A DNA stretch of 64,000 nucleotides from Haloarcula halophila (GCF_029278565.1 NZ_CP119559.1:1364001-1428000); one strand, 5' to 3'; counted from the first letter of the stretch, positions 23,823 to 33,110 are shown. Numbers and translations are program-made. Notes: generated by a model not told the origin, from the sequence alone.

Positions 23823-25433
23823 TTACCGGGACTCGAACACCGCTGTCAGGAGCTTTCGTTCGCCCGCACGGAGATGCTGGTGGAACGTCGACGGCGTGAT
23901 ATCCATCGACGCCGCGAGTTCGTCTCCCGAGACCTCACGGGGCCACTCGAAGAACCCGCCGAGGTACCCCTTCCTGAGCGCGGCCAGTTGCCGGTTCGTC
24001 AGGTCCTCCTCGACTGACGTGAGAAACGCCTTTCTGGTCGTCGGCGGTTCGTCCCGCTCCTGGACCGAGAGGAGCTCCGTGTTCGGGTGGTGGTCCCGGA
24101 CGTGCTCGACGACGGCACGGGTCGCTGTCTCGGCCGAGAGCGTCGCCGTGAACGTCGCCCGGCCCGGTTCGACGACGATGTCCGTCGTCTCGGCACCGCG
24201 GTCGGCCAACAGCGAGACAACCGGCGGATCGGCGACGGTAAACTCGAACAGCGACGTCTCGTCACCCGAGGAGACGTGGGTCACAGCAGTGACCTGCGGG
24301 TGGTCGGCGGCGAGGGCACAGACCGCCGACGGGTCGTCCGTGGTGACGTTGAAGAACATGACCGTCTCGTCCTCGTCGGCGACACTCCCGCCGTACTCCA
24401 TCCGACAGTCCAGTTCCGCCGCGACGCCGACGAAGAAGACATCCTCGTCGGCGATCTGGAGTTCGAGTTCGGTGACGTTGTCGGCAGTCAACACCCGGCT
24501 GGTCTCGATGGCGTCGATCGCCTTCGAGGCCGCCTGCCCGATCACACCGAGGATGGCCCGCTCGCGGGGGTCAAACACGTCGATACTGTCGGCATAAACT
24601 GTCAGAACCCCGTACAGCGACTCGCCGGAAGCCAGCGGGACAGCCGCCATCGATCCCGCTTCCATGCCGGCGATCCCTGCGTGGGTGTCGCCGAACTCCC
24701 CTGTCACCGTCTGGATCTCCCGGGTCCGAGCGGCAGTCGCGACCGGGTCGTCGGCCTCGATGGAGATCCCAGCAGTCGCGTCCGGCGATCCGGCCGTCGG
24801 TTCCAGCGTCTCCCGCCGGATGTCGAAGCCCGCGATCCAGGCCACCTGGTAGGACTCGACCGTCTCGACACGGTCACAGATCGTCCGCTCGACTTCCTCA
24901 CGGGAGTCGGCCGACATCACGTCGTCGAGGACGGCGTGGACGAGGCCGTCGATCCGCGACAGGAGGTGTTCGAGGTCCTGGCGCTGGGCATCGAGCTGTT
25001 CGCTCCGGCGGTCGGCCGCGAGTTCCGCGAGCTTCCGCTGTGTGATGTCGATGTGTGCGATGACGACGCTGCCGGCCTCCTGTTGTGGGAGCGGGGCGAC
25101 CCGCATGAGGAACCACTGCTGTTTCTCGGGCGTGTGACAGGGGTACTCCAGCGTGAACAGCTCTTCCTCCCCGTCGATGACCGACTTGATCCCGTCGACG
25201 GCCGCCTGTGCGTACTCGTCGGCCTCGACGTCGGTCGTCTCGAAGTAGTTGACCCCCTCGATCTCCTCGTCTTCGACCCCGGAGAACTCCCGCCAGGCCC
25301 GGTTGGTAAAGAGGATCGTCCCGTCCTCGTCCAACACCGCGATGTTCATCGGCAGCGTGTCCAGCGTCGACCGCGCGAGTGTCTGTGATGCCCTCATGGC
25401 GAATCCGGCCACCGGTGAATGGTGTCGATGCAC
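23823..25433 (-). CDS. Bat-type bacterioopsin activator homologue (PAS-GAF-HTH_10)
   Basis: A 536-residue soluble regulator. A PAS domain (about residues 20-130; LPMNIAVLDEDGTILFTNRAW, then PAC-like HIDITQRK) is followed by a coiled linker and a GAF domain (about 165-320). A BAT-type linking domain comes next, and a C-terminal HTH_10 domain ends the protein (LTNRQLAALRKGYLGGFFEWP...). This is the order of Bat, the oxygen/light-responsive activator of bop, brp and crtB1 in Halobacterium. It sits directly upstream of crtB on the same strand. Start GTG at 25433 is supported by a TATA-like box 20-25 nt upstream; ATG at 25397 is the alternative. Many haloarchaea have several Bat-like proteins, so the assignment leans on context. 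Confidence 0.85.
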   Translation of the reverse strand: MHRHHSPVAGFAMRASQTLARSTLDTLPMNIAVLDEDGTILFTNRAWREFSGVEDEEIEGVNYFETTDVEADEYAQAAVDGIKSVIDGEEELFTLEYPCHTPEKQQWFLMRVAPLPQQEAGSVVIAHIDITQRKLAELAADRRSEQLDAQRQDLEHLLSRIDGLVHAVLDDVMSADSREEVERTICDRVETVESYQVAWIAGFDIRRETLEPTAGSPDATAGISIEADDPVATAARTREIQTVTGEFGDTHAGIAGMEAGSMAAVPLASGESLYGVLTVYADSIDVFDPRERAILGVIGQAASKAIDAIETSRVLTADNVTELELQIADEDVFFVGVAAELDCRMEYGGSVADEDETVMFFNVTTDDPSAVCALAADHPQVTAVTHVSSGDETSLFEFTVADPPVVSLLADRGAETTDIVVEPGRATFTATLSAETATRAVVEHVRDHHPNTELLSVQERDEPPTTRKAFLTSVEEDLTNRQLAALRKGYLGGFFEWPREVSGDELAASMDITPSTFHQHLRAGERKLLTAVFESR

Positions 25434-25452
25434 ACACTACTGCTGGCCAGCG

Positions 25453-25459
25453 GATAAAT
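25453..25459 (-). promoter_or_regulatory. TATA-like box of the Bat-type regulator gene
   Basis: The minus strand reads ATTTATC, 20-26 nt before the GTG at 25433. This favours the GTG over the internal ATG as the start. Confidence 0.4.
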
Positions 25460-25524
25460 CGTGGGGTCGCCAGCCACCCCGACCGGGGGGAAAGGCTATT
25501 ACGGAGTGGTCGCTACCGCCAGGT

Positions 25525-25806
25525 ATGTTCGGGTCCCGGACCGACCGGCAGACGGTGACCTGCATCGGCTGTGGCGAGAGCGTCGCACGGTCGGACGCCC
25601 GCGAGTACGACAAGCACGGTAATCGGTGGGAGCGACACGAGAAAGAGTTCGAGTTCTTCTGTACCGACTGTTTCAGCGACCTCTGTCGACAGCCACGCGA
25701 GGGATTGGAGACGACACTCGATGCGGCCGGTGCCGGTGAGACCGATCGGGAGACCTTTCTGGAACGCTATCGGGAACTCTCCGAGGAACGCAACGTCGAG
25801 CGGTAG
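25525..25806 (+). CDS. Small zinc-ribbon protein
   Basis: A 93-residue protein with an N-terminal CxxC (TCIGCGE) and, about 30 residues on, CTDCFSDLC, a likely zinc ribbon. An acidic helical tail follows (RETFLERYRELSEERN). A conserved haloarchaeal type of unknown function. The ATG at 25525 is the first start with acceptable context. It lies 41 bp before the RNB nuclease gene on the same strand, so cotranscription is possible. Confidence 0.72.
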   Translation: MFGSRTDRQTVTCIGCGESVARSDAREYDKHGNRWERHEKEFEFFCTDCFSDLCRQPREGLETTLDAAGAGETDRETFLERYRELSEERNVER

Positions 25807-25847
25807 GCCCCGACAGTCCTAACTACACCCTGGTCGTAGCCGGCCCT

Positions 25848-27194
25848 ATGACTACCGACGACGCCCAGGCGGCGGCCGGCACCGCCGAAGGGCAGGGCCC
25901 CGTCGAGATCGACGAGGAGATGGCCCGACACTTAGAGAACAAACGCGAGGAACTGTTCGAGAAGTTCGGTATCCCCGACGAGTTCCCGCCGGAAGTCCTC
26001 GAAGAGGCGAAGGCACGGACCCAGGACGTCGACAACGAGATCCGCGAGGAGATCGACGACCGCGAGGACCTCCGGGAGATGACGACCTGGACGACCGACC
26101 CCATCGATGCCCAGGACTTCGACGACGCCATCTCCGTCGAGGAACGCGACGACGAGTACGTCCTCTGGGTCCACATCGCCGACGTGACCCACTACGTCAA
26201 CCCCGACACCGCGATGTGGGACGAAGCTGTCGAGCGGGGCAACACCGTCTATCTCCCGGCCTACACAGTCCACATGCTGCCGCCGGTGCTGGCCGAGACC
26301 GTCTGCTCGCTGGTCCCCAACGAGGAACGGCTTGCTCACACCGTCGAGATGCACCTCGACAAGGAGAACTTGGGCTACGAGAACATCGAGATCTACAAGT
26401 CAGTCATCGAGAGCGACGCTCGCCTGACCTACACGGAGGCCGAGCGACTGCTGGACGATCCAGACAGCGCCGCGGACCTGCTGGAGGACCAGTCGGTCGA
26501 CCTGGCCGAGAAGACCGAACTCGTCTGGGAACTGGCCGACCGGATGCACGAACAGCGCAAAGAAGACGGCTCGCTCGTGCTCAACCCGGCCCGGGACCGC
26601 GCCCACACCATCATCGAGGAGTGCATGCTCAAGGCCAACAAGGCCGTCACACACGAACTGATGTGGGACCGCGGGGTCGAGGCGATGTATCGGGTCCACC
26701 CCCAGCCCAGTCCCGACGAGTGGGACGAGGCGCTCGTCGAGATCCAGGAACTGGACGGCGTCTCGATCCCCGGCAGCACGTGGGACGACCCCCGGAAGGC
26801 AGTCAACGCGACGCTGGAGCAGGCCCCCGGACGCCAACTGGACAAGATCCAGTGGGCCGTGATGAAGGTGATGCCACGCGCGAAGTACATGAACGACCCC
26901 TTCGGCGGCCACCACGCGCTGAACTTCGAGATCTACGGCCACTTCACCTCGCCGATCCGGCGTCTCTCGGACCTCATCAACCACTGGATCGTCTACACCA
27001 ACGACGTGCCCGAGGATCTGATCGCGCTGTGTGATCGGGCCAGCGACCGCCAGAAGGACGCCGAACAGTGCGAGCGGGAGTACAAGAACTTCCTCCAGGA
27101 GGTCGGTCTGGACCCCTCGGCGGTCAACAACCGCGGGATCGAAATCGTCGACGGCGAGGACGGGAGCGACGGAGACGGGCGCGACGAGGAGTAA
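25848..27194 (+). CDS. RNB-domain (RNase II/R family) exoribonuclease, short form
   Basis: A 448-residue protein. After an acidic helical N-terminal part comes the RNB active-site motif TTDPIDAQDFDDAIS (D84, D87, D90, D92, D93), then HIADVTHYV, the LP...ETVCSLVP segment and HFTSPIRRLSDLINHW. These are the landmarks of the catalytic domain that degrades RNA 3'-to-5'. The cold-shock and S1 RNA-binding domains of bacterial RNase R/II are absent, and the tail is only acidic. Haloarchaea are known to have such R-like nucleases. Confidence 0.92.
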   Translation: MTTDDAQAAAGTAEGQGPVEIDEEMARHLENKREELFEKFGIPDEFPPEVLEEAKARTQDVDNEIREEIDDREDLREMTTWTTDPIDAQDFDDAISVEERDDEYVLWVHIADVTHYVNPDTAMWDEAVERGNTVYLPAYTVHMLPPVLAETVCSLVPNEERLAHTVEMHLDKENLGYENIEIYKSVIESDARLTYTEAERLLDDPDSAADLLEDQSVDLAEKTELVWELADRMHEQRKEDGSLVLNPARDRAHTIIEECMLKANKAVTHELMWDRGVEAMYRVHPQPSPDEWDEALVEIQELDGVSIPGSTWDDPRKAVNATLEQAPGRQLDKIQWAVMKVMPRAKYMNDPFGGHHALNFEIYGHFTSPIRRLSDLINHWIVYTNDVPEDLIALCDRASDRQKDAEQCEREYKNFLQEVGLDPSAVNNRGIEIVDGEDGSDGDGRDEE

Positions 27195-27198
27195 CGAG

Positions 27199-27555
27199 TC
27201 AGGCACCCGTCTCTGCTGCATCGAGGTGTTCTCTGCTCCACTCCCGGAGTTGGTCGATCACCGGTTGCAGCGCCTCACCGGCGGCCGTCAGCGAGTACTC
27301 GACCCTGACCGGTTTGTCGTCGATCACCTCGCGGGTGACCAGGCCGGCCTCCTGAAGTTCGTCCAGACACTCCGAGAGTACCTTGTCCGAGATCCCGTCC
27401 AGTCGGGCCTTCAGTTCGTTGAACCCCAGGGGACCGTCGGTCAGCAGTGTCGTGATCAACAGCGGATGCCACTTGCGGCCGAGGATCGCCGTCGCCCGGC
27501 GGATGCCGTCGTGCTCACACGGGTGGTAGTCTCGTGTCTCCGGCTCACCGGCCAT
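27199..27555 (-). CDS. HxlR-family winged-helix transcriptional regulator
   Basis: A 118-residue protein fitting the HxlR family: HPCEHDGIRRATAILGRKWHPLLI near the N-terminus, with the conserved Cys, the recognition helix around LSECLDELQEAGLVTRE, and the wing RVEYSLTAAGEAL. It probably binds DNA as a dimer and may sense redox or electrophiles through Cys13. It converges on the RNB gene with a 4-bp gap. Target unknown. Confidence 0.92.
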   Translation of the reverse strand: MAGEPETRDYHPCEHDGIRRATAILGRKWHPLLITTLLTDGPLGFNELKARLDGISDKVLSECLDELQEAGLVTREVIDDKPVRVEYSLTAAGEALQPVIDQLREWSREHLDAAETGA

Positions 27556-27677
27556 ACTATCAGTTCAAAACCACACGTAAAATAGGTATTGCTGTCGACA
27601 CGAGTTGCGGGGGACTGTCCGACCCCGGTCGTCCGTTGTGATATCACGGCTTACCCCGGCACCACGGACCGACGCGA

Positions 27678-28280
27678 CTAGCAGATCGGTTTTGGATCGA
27701 GTCCCATCTCGGTCAGCGCGTCGGCGTAGGCAGTGTAGGCGACGCCGATGGCCTCGACTGCCGTGTTCCGCACCTGTTCACGGTCTTCGGTCGCGAGGAC
27801 ACCGAGTGCGTTACGCGCTTCCTCCAAGTCACTGGCCGCTGTCCGGAGTTCTCTCGCGAGCGCCGCTCCCCGCTCGTCCGCCTCGTTGACGAAGAAGCTC
27901 ACGACCTGGAGATAGAACCGGTCCAGGACCAACGGCGCGGCGACGAGCCCGGCACCGACGCGTTCCGGGGTCCCGGTGACCTGCCCCAGATGCTCACCGA
28001 ACGCGTCGGGCGCGCCCGAAGGCGCGTCGAGTCTTCTCGCCCGCTCGGCTGCCCCGTCGGCAGCCGCAGCGAACGCCGCGCCGATAGCGCCGTCGATCTC
28101 GTCGCTCCAGTCGTCGAGTGCCGACGCGAGCGCGTGTTCCCGTGTCGCCGCCGCTTCGCGCACCGCGTCGGTCTCCAGTGTCGCTCCTGTCGCGGCGATC
28201 AGTGCCTTGTCCGAACCCAACCGGTCGAGTTCGGTCGCTTGCTCGTCGCGAACGGTCGAGATGACTCCGTCGGCGTCCAT
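27678..28280 (-). CDS. Conserved haloarchaeal all-helical protein
   Basis: A 200-residue, almost wholly alpha-helical protein with many Ala, Glu and Asp residues and no membrane segment. The opening (VRDEQATELDRLGSDKALIA) and periodic His/Glu residues recall ferritin-like four-helix proteins that are often loosely annotated in haloarchaea, but the metal-ligand pairs are not convincing. It stands divergent to the rhodanese/MBL gene. Function unknown. Confidence 0.7.
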   Translation of the reverse strand: MDADGVISTVRDEQATELDRLGSDKALIAATGATLETDAVREAAATREHALASALDDWSDEIDGAIGAAFAAAADGAAERARRLDAPSGAPDAFGEHLGQVTGTPERVGAGLVAAPLVLDRFYLQVVSFFVNEADERGAALARELRTAASDLEEARNALGVLATEDREQVRNTAVEAIGVAYTAYADALTEMGLDPKPIC

Positions 28281-28350
28281 ACGGCCTCTGGGAGCGAGAT
28301 CGTCATAGACCCTCCGCCCGATTTATCGCCGCCGAGGCCCTGTCTCCGAT

Positions 28351-29523
28351 ATGACTGGCCCAGACCCACCGACAGATGCGCCGTCGGTGACACCGGCGGC
28401 GCTCCACACACAGCTCCGAGCCGGTGAACGAGTCCGACTCCTCGACGTCCGCGACCGCGACGAGTTCGAGGAGTGGCACATCGACGGCCCCTCGGTCACC
28501 GCCTCACAGGTACCGCTCTCGAAGTTCATCCAGGCCTCGGTCACCGGCGATGTCGACGAACTCGTCGCCGATCTCCCGGGCCAGGGTCCGATCACCGTCG
28601 TCTGTGGCCGCGGGGAAGGGAGCGCATTCGTCGCAGGCCTCCTCGAAGACGCCGGCATCGAGGCACAGAACCTCGCCGAGGGGATGGAGGGATGGGCGCG
28701 GCTCTACGTAGTGACCGAACTCCCGTCACCAACCGGGACGATCCTCCAGTACGAGCGGCCTTCCTCGGGTTGTCTGAGTTATCTCGTGGTCAGTGACGGC
28801 GAGGCCGCCGTCGTCGATCCGCTCCGTTCGTTCACTGATCGATACCTCGCAGACGCCCGCGACCACGGGGCGACCCTGACCTACGCGATCGATACCCACG
28901 TCCACGCCGACCACGTGAGCGGGCTCGATCGTCTGGCAACCGAGTCCGACACCGAACCGGTCCTGCCCGCCGCGGCGGTCAAGCGTGGCGTCACCTTCGA
29001 CGTGACCGCGCTGGACCCCGGCGAGTCGATCATCGTCGGCTCGGCGACCCTTCGATCACTGGCACTACCGGGCCACACGACAGGGATGACCGGCTTTCGA
29101 GTCGGTGATATCCTGCTGGCCGGCGACAGCGTCTTTCTGGACAGCATCGCGCGACCGGACCTCGAAACCGGAAGCGACGGCGTGGCGGCCCTCGCAGCGG
29201 AACTCTACGTGACGCTGACCGAGCGCCTGGCCGACCTCCCCGACGAGACGCTCGTCGCGCCCGGCCACCACGGCACACAGACGATCCCGGTCGAGGACGG
29301 GAGCTACACCGCACGCCTGGGCGAACTCCGCGAGCGACTCCCGGCCTTCGGAATGGACCGCGATTCGTTCGTGACCTGGCTCCGTGATGACATCCCCCCA
29401 CAGCCGGCCAACTTCGAACGAATCATCGACATCAATCTCGGTGTCGCGGTGGTCGACGACGAGGCGGCGTTCGAACTCGAACTCGGTCCGAACAACTGTG
29501 CGGCGACACCGGCGGACGATTGA
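28351..29523 (+). CDS. Rhodanese-metallo-beta-lactamase fusion, persulfide dioxygenase-like
   Basis: A 390-residue protein. The N-terminal rhodanese domain (about residues 12-118) has LLDVRDRDEFEEWHIDG and an active-loop cysteine C85 in CGRGEGS. The MBL-fold domain (about 125-330) has the metal motif THVHADH (H183, H185, D187, H188), H242 in LPGHTTGM and D259 in LLAGDSVFLDS. This resembles ETHE1-type sulfur dioxygenases, which oxidise persulfides, with the rhodanese domain handling sulfane sulfur. Here the rhodanese precedes the MBL domain. A short C-terminal region (about 330-390) follows. Confidence 0.88.
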   Translation: MTGPDPPTDAPSVTPAALHTQLRAGERVRLLDVRDRDEFEEWHIDGPSVTASQVPLSKFIQASVTGDVDELVADLPGQGPITVVCGRGEGSAFVAGLLEDAGIEAQNLAEGMEGWARLYVVTELPSPTGTILQYERPSSGCLSYLVVSDGEAAVVDPLRSFTDRYLADARDHGATLTYAIDTHVHADHVSGLDRLATESDTEPVLPAAAVKRGVTFDVTALDPGESIIVGSATLRSLALPGHTTGMTGFRVGDILLAGDSVFLDSIARPDLETGSDGVAALAAELYVTLTERLADLPDETLVAPGHHGTQTIPVEDGSYTARLGELRERLPAFGMDRDSFVTWLRDDIPPQPANFERIIDINLGVAVVDDEAAFELELGPNNCAATPADD

Positions 29524-29540
29524 GGCGTAGCAGCGTGGCG

Positions 29541-29834
29541 CTACAACGGTAACCGTCGCCGTAACTGTTCGAGTAACGATTCGTCTTCGTCCGGTGATGG
29601 AGTCCCCACGACGTGTTCCTCCGGACGGATGACGGTCCGCTCGCCGTCGTCTTCAACCTCGATGAGGTCGTCGGCTTTCAACGCGGCCAGTGCTCCCTCG
29701 ATCTGGTCGATACTGACGTCTGCACGGGACCGGAGTTCGAACACCGTCATCCCTTCTTGATGGCGATCAGCGAGGGCATCGAGCACCGCGACCTCCGCGT
29801 CGTCCCGGTCTCGGTACTCGGGCTTCGCTCTCAT
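29541..29834 (-). CDS. Small winged-helix protein
   Basis: A 97-residue protein with a compact helix-turn-helix/winged-helix region at about residues 10-70 (AEVAVLDALADRHQEGMTVFE, then IDQIEGALAALKADDLIEVE) and an acidic tail. This type is common in haloarchaea as a small regulator of unknown target. It converges on the rhodanese/MBL gene with a gap of 17 bp. Confidence 0.78.
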   Translation of the reverse strand: MRAKPEYRDRDDAEVAVLDALADRHQEGMTVFELRSRADVSIDQIEGALAALKADDLIEVEDDGERTVIRPEEHVVGTPSPDEDESLLEQLRRRLPL

Positions 29835-29923
29835 ACGTCTCTGTATAACTGGCTAGTTCTTGGCTTTGTCCCTCGCTGAACGGGTCGGTTCCGTCGACGG
29901 CGACAGTCAGGTGAGGTACGTGG

Positions 29924-30625
29924 CTAGATCCCTTCTTCAGGATGTGCTGGGCCAGGTTCGGCCTCACCGATGTAGAGGAAATGGTACTTTCGTTCCGATA
30001 TATTACCGTTCGCTCGGGCAAGTCCCCAGTCGTACTTGATGTATGCCCGTTCGTACAACCGGCCATCCTGCGTTCGGACGGTAACGTTGACCGTGCGGGG
30101 GATCCAGGATTTATCTTCGTCGGTAAACGGCTCCTCATTCCTAGGATACGTTTCGATAATACGTTGATATCCATAGAGGATAACGTATTGTTCCAACAGA
30201 TATTGGCTCGTGTTGTTCGTCGGTGCTCGGTGGAAGAATCGAACACTACGGTTTCGGGCATCAATCTCCGCAAGGCCGAACGTAGTAGTACTGTTCCCAC
30301 CGGCGACACCACGAACATAGTCCTCGGCAAAGATACGGTAGTGCTGTCGGCGTGATTCTATCGTTTTATTATATTCGGTGGTAGTATCAGCTTCTTCAGT
30401 TTGTTGTACTGATGTCGTCTTGGGAGTATCCGTGGAGCCTCCCGTATTGGTTGGAGTTGGAGTGGTAGATTCAGTATTGGTTGCGTCGTGTATCGGAGTC
30501 GGCGACTGTGGTTCAGACGTAGTTGTTTTTTGAGTACTGTCGGATAGTCCAGTACAGCCAGAAAAAGAGGCTATTACAACGACAAATACAATAATACCCA
30601 GTCGGATATTCATTTTCTTAGCCAT
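29924..30625 (-). CDS. Lipoprotein of unknown function, cotranscribed with the surface protein
   Basis: A 233-residue protein with an N-terminal hydrophobic signal (IVFVVVIASF) and lipobox SGC, then a long Thr/Ser/Pro-rich linker typical of haloarchaeal surface proteins, and a globular part from about residue 100 (RRQHYRIFAEDYVRG...). The ATG at 30625 is chosen because it is 2 nt after the stop of the surface-protein gene. Starts at 30661, 30643 and 30613 are possible. The DNA is clearly more AT-rich than the surroundings, which may mean recent acquisition. I do not recognise the domain. Confidence 0.75.
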   Translation of the reverse strand: MAKKMNIRLGIIVFVVVIASFSGCTGLSDSTQKTTTSEPQSPTPIHDATNTESTTPTPTNTGGSTDTPKTTSVQQTEEADTTTEYNKTIESRRQHYRIFAEDYVRGVAGGNSTTTFGLAEIDARNRSVRFFHRAPTNNTSQYLLEQYVILYGYQRIIETYPRNEEPFTDEDKSWIPRTVNVTVRTQDGRLYERAYIKYDWGLARANGNISERKYHFLYIGEAEPGPAHPEEGI

Positions 30626-30627
30626 TT

Positions 30628-32952
30628 TTAATATATCTGACATCCTGTTCCAGTTCGGCAACCTATTCTTGAATCAGCCGGGTCAGATCGGCAGGTCGGA
30701 CAGCTGCCAGTACCGTCGTCACTGTCGCCATCTTTTGTATTCATGCCATCTAAATCAATAGTTGATGATGAATCTTCGTCTTTTCCGCCAATATACCTAG
30801 TATTATATTCTTTTCTCTTATACTTTTGTACGATATTTCCGGGAATTTTGCCCCCGTGTTCCTCAACTGTAGTATCGTTCATGATTGTAACCATCTCTCC
30901 GTCCTGTGAAATTTGCAGTCCATCCTTCCCGTTCGCGTCGATCCAAACCTCTTCACCGTCGTCGCTGTAGTGGATATCCGTACTGTTTTGATCCAGACAG
31001 CCGACGAGGTCACCGTCCATATCCGTCCAGACGTAAGCGCCGTCACACGTCGAGCCGGCGTTGCTGGTATCCTCCGTGACAGGTGGGACGACGGTGACGT
31101 TCCCGCGTTGGTACCGGACGCGGATCTCGAACGTCCGCGGGAACGCACCGCGGTGTTCCAGATATCGGTTCTCCCACACCACGGTGGTCTGGCTGCCCCC
31201 GGAAATCGAGACGTACTCCTTTCGTCCCTCTAGTTTACCGTTGATGTAGAGTTCGAAGTCCTGTACTTCTTGATGGGAGTACGTGTTCGTGATCGTAGCG
31301 CTAACGTCGAAGTTCTCGTCGGTCTCGACTCGGTTCGGTACGTCGAGGCTGGAGACACGGACCTGTCCGAAATCGACAACCTCGACCGATCGTTGCTTGG
31401 TCCCGACGCTGACCGAGTAGTTACCGTCGTCGGCAAACGAGTTGGTAAACCGAACCTGTCTCTCGGCACCGACAGGCAAGGCTACAGACTGGGTCTGGAC
31501 CGATTCCCCGTCGACGGTCAGCGTCGCATCGTATGTTCCGGGTCGTTCACCGACGTTCCGAACGGTGGCGATAAACGTCCCACGCTCACCGACATCGAGT
31601 GTCTGGTTGGGCGTGGTAAGACGAACGACACGGAAGGTCGGCGGATCAGCGACCGGATCGACGACGACCGTCGTCGATTCGGTACCGATACTGACGGTCC
31701 GCGCTCCCGGAGTGTCGAACGTAGCGTTGAACGCGACGTATCGTGTCTCGCTCGGCTCGACCGTCACCGATTTGGTATCGACCGTTCGTCCGTCGATGGC
31801 AAACGGCGTGTCGAGTGTTCGGGTCGTAGTATCCGTATTGACCACCCGCCCGTAGACGGTAGTAGTCGTGCCCTCCTGGACCTCATCGGGGGCGTGGATC
31901 GTCTCGACGAATATCCGCCCACTGTTTCCGGAGACAGCGGGACCAACCTCGAGTAGCGTCGACTGGGTCCCGACGGTGAGGTTGTACGTCCCCGGTTGTG
32001 TGAACTGGTGGCGGAACGTGGCAGTGCCCGACGCTGACGGATCGACTGTCACCGGTTCCCGACCGACCTCGCTTCCGTTGACGAGCAGGCGTGCCGGATA
32101 CGTGCCACGGGCCGTCCCAGTGTTCTGGACGGTAGCCGTGACAGGGACGGCGGAACTCGTCGTCGCCCGTGTCGGTGCGGTAAGTTGGGTGATCCCGAAG
32201 GACGGGTTACCGCCACCCGGTTGCGAACCGTTCGTCGGGGGAGGGCCTGGTTCCGGTGTAGGTTGGGGCTCTCCAGGACCCGGTGGCGGTCCAGGTGTCG
32301 GTGGTTCCAGTGGTTGTGTGACAGTCACTCCGTGCGATGCTGTCCCGCGATGGCCGCCGGTGTCGTACGCGACCGCACGGACCTGTACCGAACCGGTCGC
32401 ATCGAATCGTCGGGTAAGCGATACGGTCGTCTCTGTGCCCGTAACAGGCTCACGACGGACGAACTCCCCGTTGATGACCCACGCGAGCGTATCGAGACGG
32501 CCAGCAGTAGTGGTCAGGTTGGCCTGGATGGTCGTGGGTCGTCCCTGGGATGTGGTCGCCGGCCCAGCGAGCGAGACGACCGGTCCGTCATCGGGTTCGA
32601 CGACGACTTCGAGCGCGTCGGAGCGAGTCTGTCCGTCGTCGTCGGTGACGGTGAGCGTAACGTTGTACTGCCCGACAGTGGTGGGTCTGAACGTCGTCTG
32701 TCGGCAGGACCGGCAGTCGGGCGTCACCGAGCTGCCGGCCGGTCCATCGATTCGCCATCGAACGGAAGAGAGCCGTCCGTCCGGGTCGCGTGAACCGTTC
32801 GCGTCGAGATGGACTGTCGTCCCCGGCGAGACAGTCTGGTCAAGCCCGGCATCGGCAAGCGGTGGATCGCTCGCATTCACGCTCGTCGAGGCAGCGACAG
32901 TCCCCGACAAGACAACCACGAAGACGACGACAGCGATCGTACTCGTTCGCAT
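30628..32952 (-). CDS. Secreted surface protein with PKD and CARDB-like repeats
   Basis: A 774-residue protein with a Sec-type signal peptide (residues 1-22). A PKD domain follows (about 30-120; LDANGSRDPDGRLSSVRW), then a second Ig-like domain. A Pro/Gly-rich linker at about 215-255 leads to four CARDB-type beta domains, seen as repeats of the VTATVQNTGTARGTYPARLLV kind. The C-terminal region is different: Cys-containing (CDGAYVW, SCPTCRSD), acidic and AT-richer in DNA. It has no C-terminal membrane anchor, so cell attachment is unclear. It forms a unit with the lipoprotein gene. Probably adhesion or matrix binding. Start ATG at 32952. Confidence 0.82.
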   Translation of the reverse strand: MRTSTIAVVVFVVVLSGTVAASTSVNASDPPLADAGLDQTVSPGTTVHLDANGSRDPDGRLSSVRWRIDGPAGSSVTPDCRSCRQTTFRPTTVGQYNVTLTVTDDDGQTRSDALEVVVEPDDGPVVSLAGPATTSQGRPTTIQANLTTTAGRLDTLAWVINGEFVRREPVTGTETTVSLTRRFDATGSVQVRAVAYDTGGHRGTASHGVTVTQPLEPPTPGPPPGPGEPQPTPEPGPPPTNGSQPGGGNPSFGITQLTAPTRATTSSAVPVTATVQNTGTARGTYPARLLVNGSEVGREPVTVDPSASGTATFRHQFTQPGTYNLTVGTQSTLLEVGPAVSGNSGRIFVETIHAPDEVQEGTTTTVYGRVVNTDTTTRTLDTPFAIDGRTVDTKSVTVEPSETRYVAFNATFDTPGARTVSIGTESTTVVVDPVADPPTFRVVRLTTPNQTLDVGERGTFIATVRNVGERPGTYDATLTVDGESVQTQSVALPVGAERQVRFTNSFADDGNYSVSVGTKQRSVEVVDFGQVRVSSLDVPNRVETDENFDVSATITNTYSHQEVQDFELYINGKLEGRKEYVSISGGSQTTVVWENRYLEHRGAFPRTFEIRVRYQRGNVTVVPPVTEDTSNAGSTCDGAYVWTDMDGDLVGCLDQNSTDIHYSDDGEEVWIDANGKDGLQISQDGEMVTIMNDTTVEEHGGKIPGNIVQKYKRKEYNTRYIGGKDEDSSSTIDLDGMNTKDGDSDDGTGSCPTCRSDPADSRIGCRTGTGCQIY

Positions 32953-33110
32953 CGGTAGCCGTTCGCCGCCTCCCATGGTATAAAATTTCGTAATATAGAG
33001 AATAAATATAGTCCTTTCTATATCGATACATTACTCGAGAAGCGCGGGAACACCAGTGTCGACAGAGCGACAGGGAGGGTTTAAGTACGTCACGAGAGGA
33101 GACACTGACA

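Noticed and set aside
29845-29862. CTAGTT with nearby TTGG before the small winged-helix gene, as another Bat UAS
   Set aside because: Spacing does not fit ACCcnactagTTnGG, and the left half is wrong. Probably chance.
31868-32983. Plus-strand frame of 371 codons opposite the surface-protein gene
   Set aside because: Antisense shadow rich in Ser/Thr/Val. The minus strand shows signal peptide, PKD and CARDB repeats.
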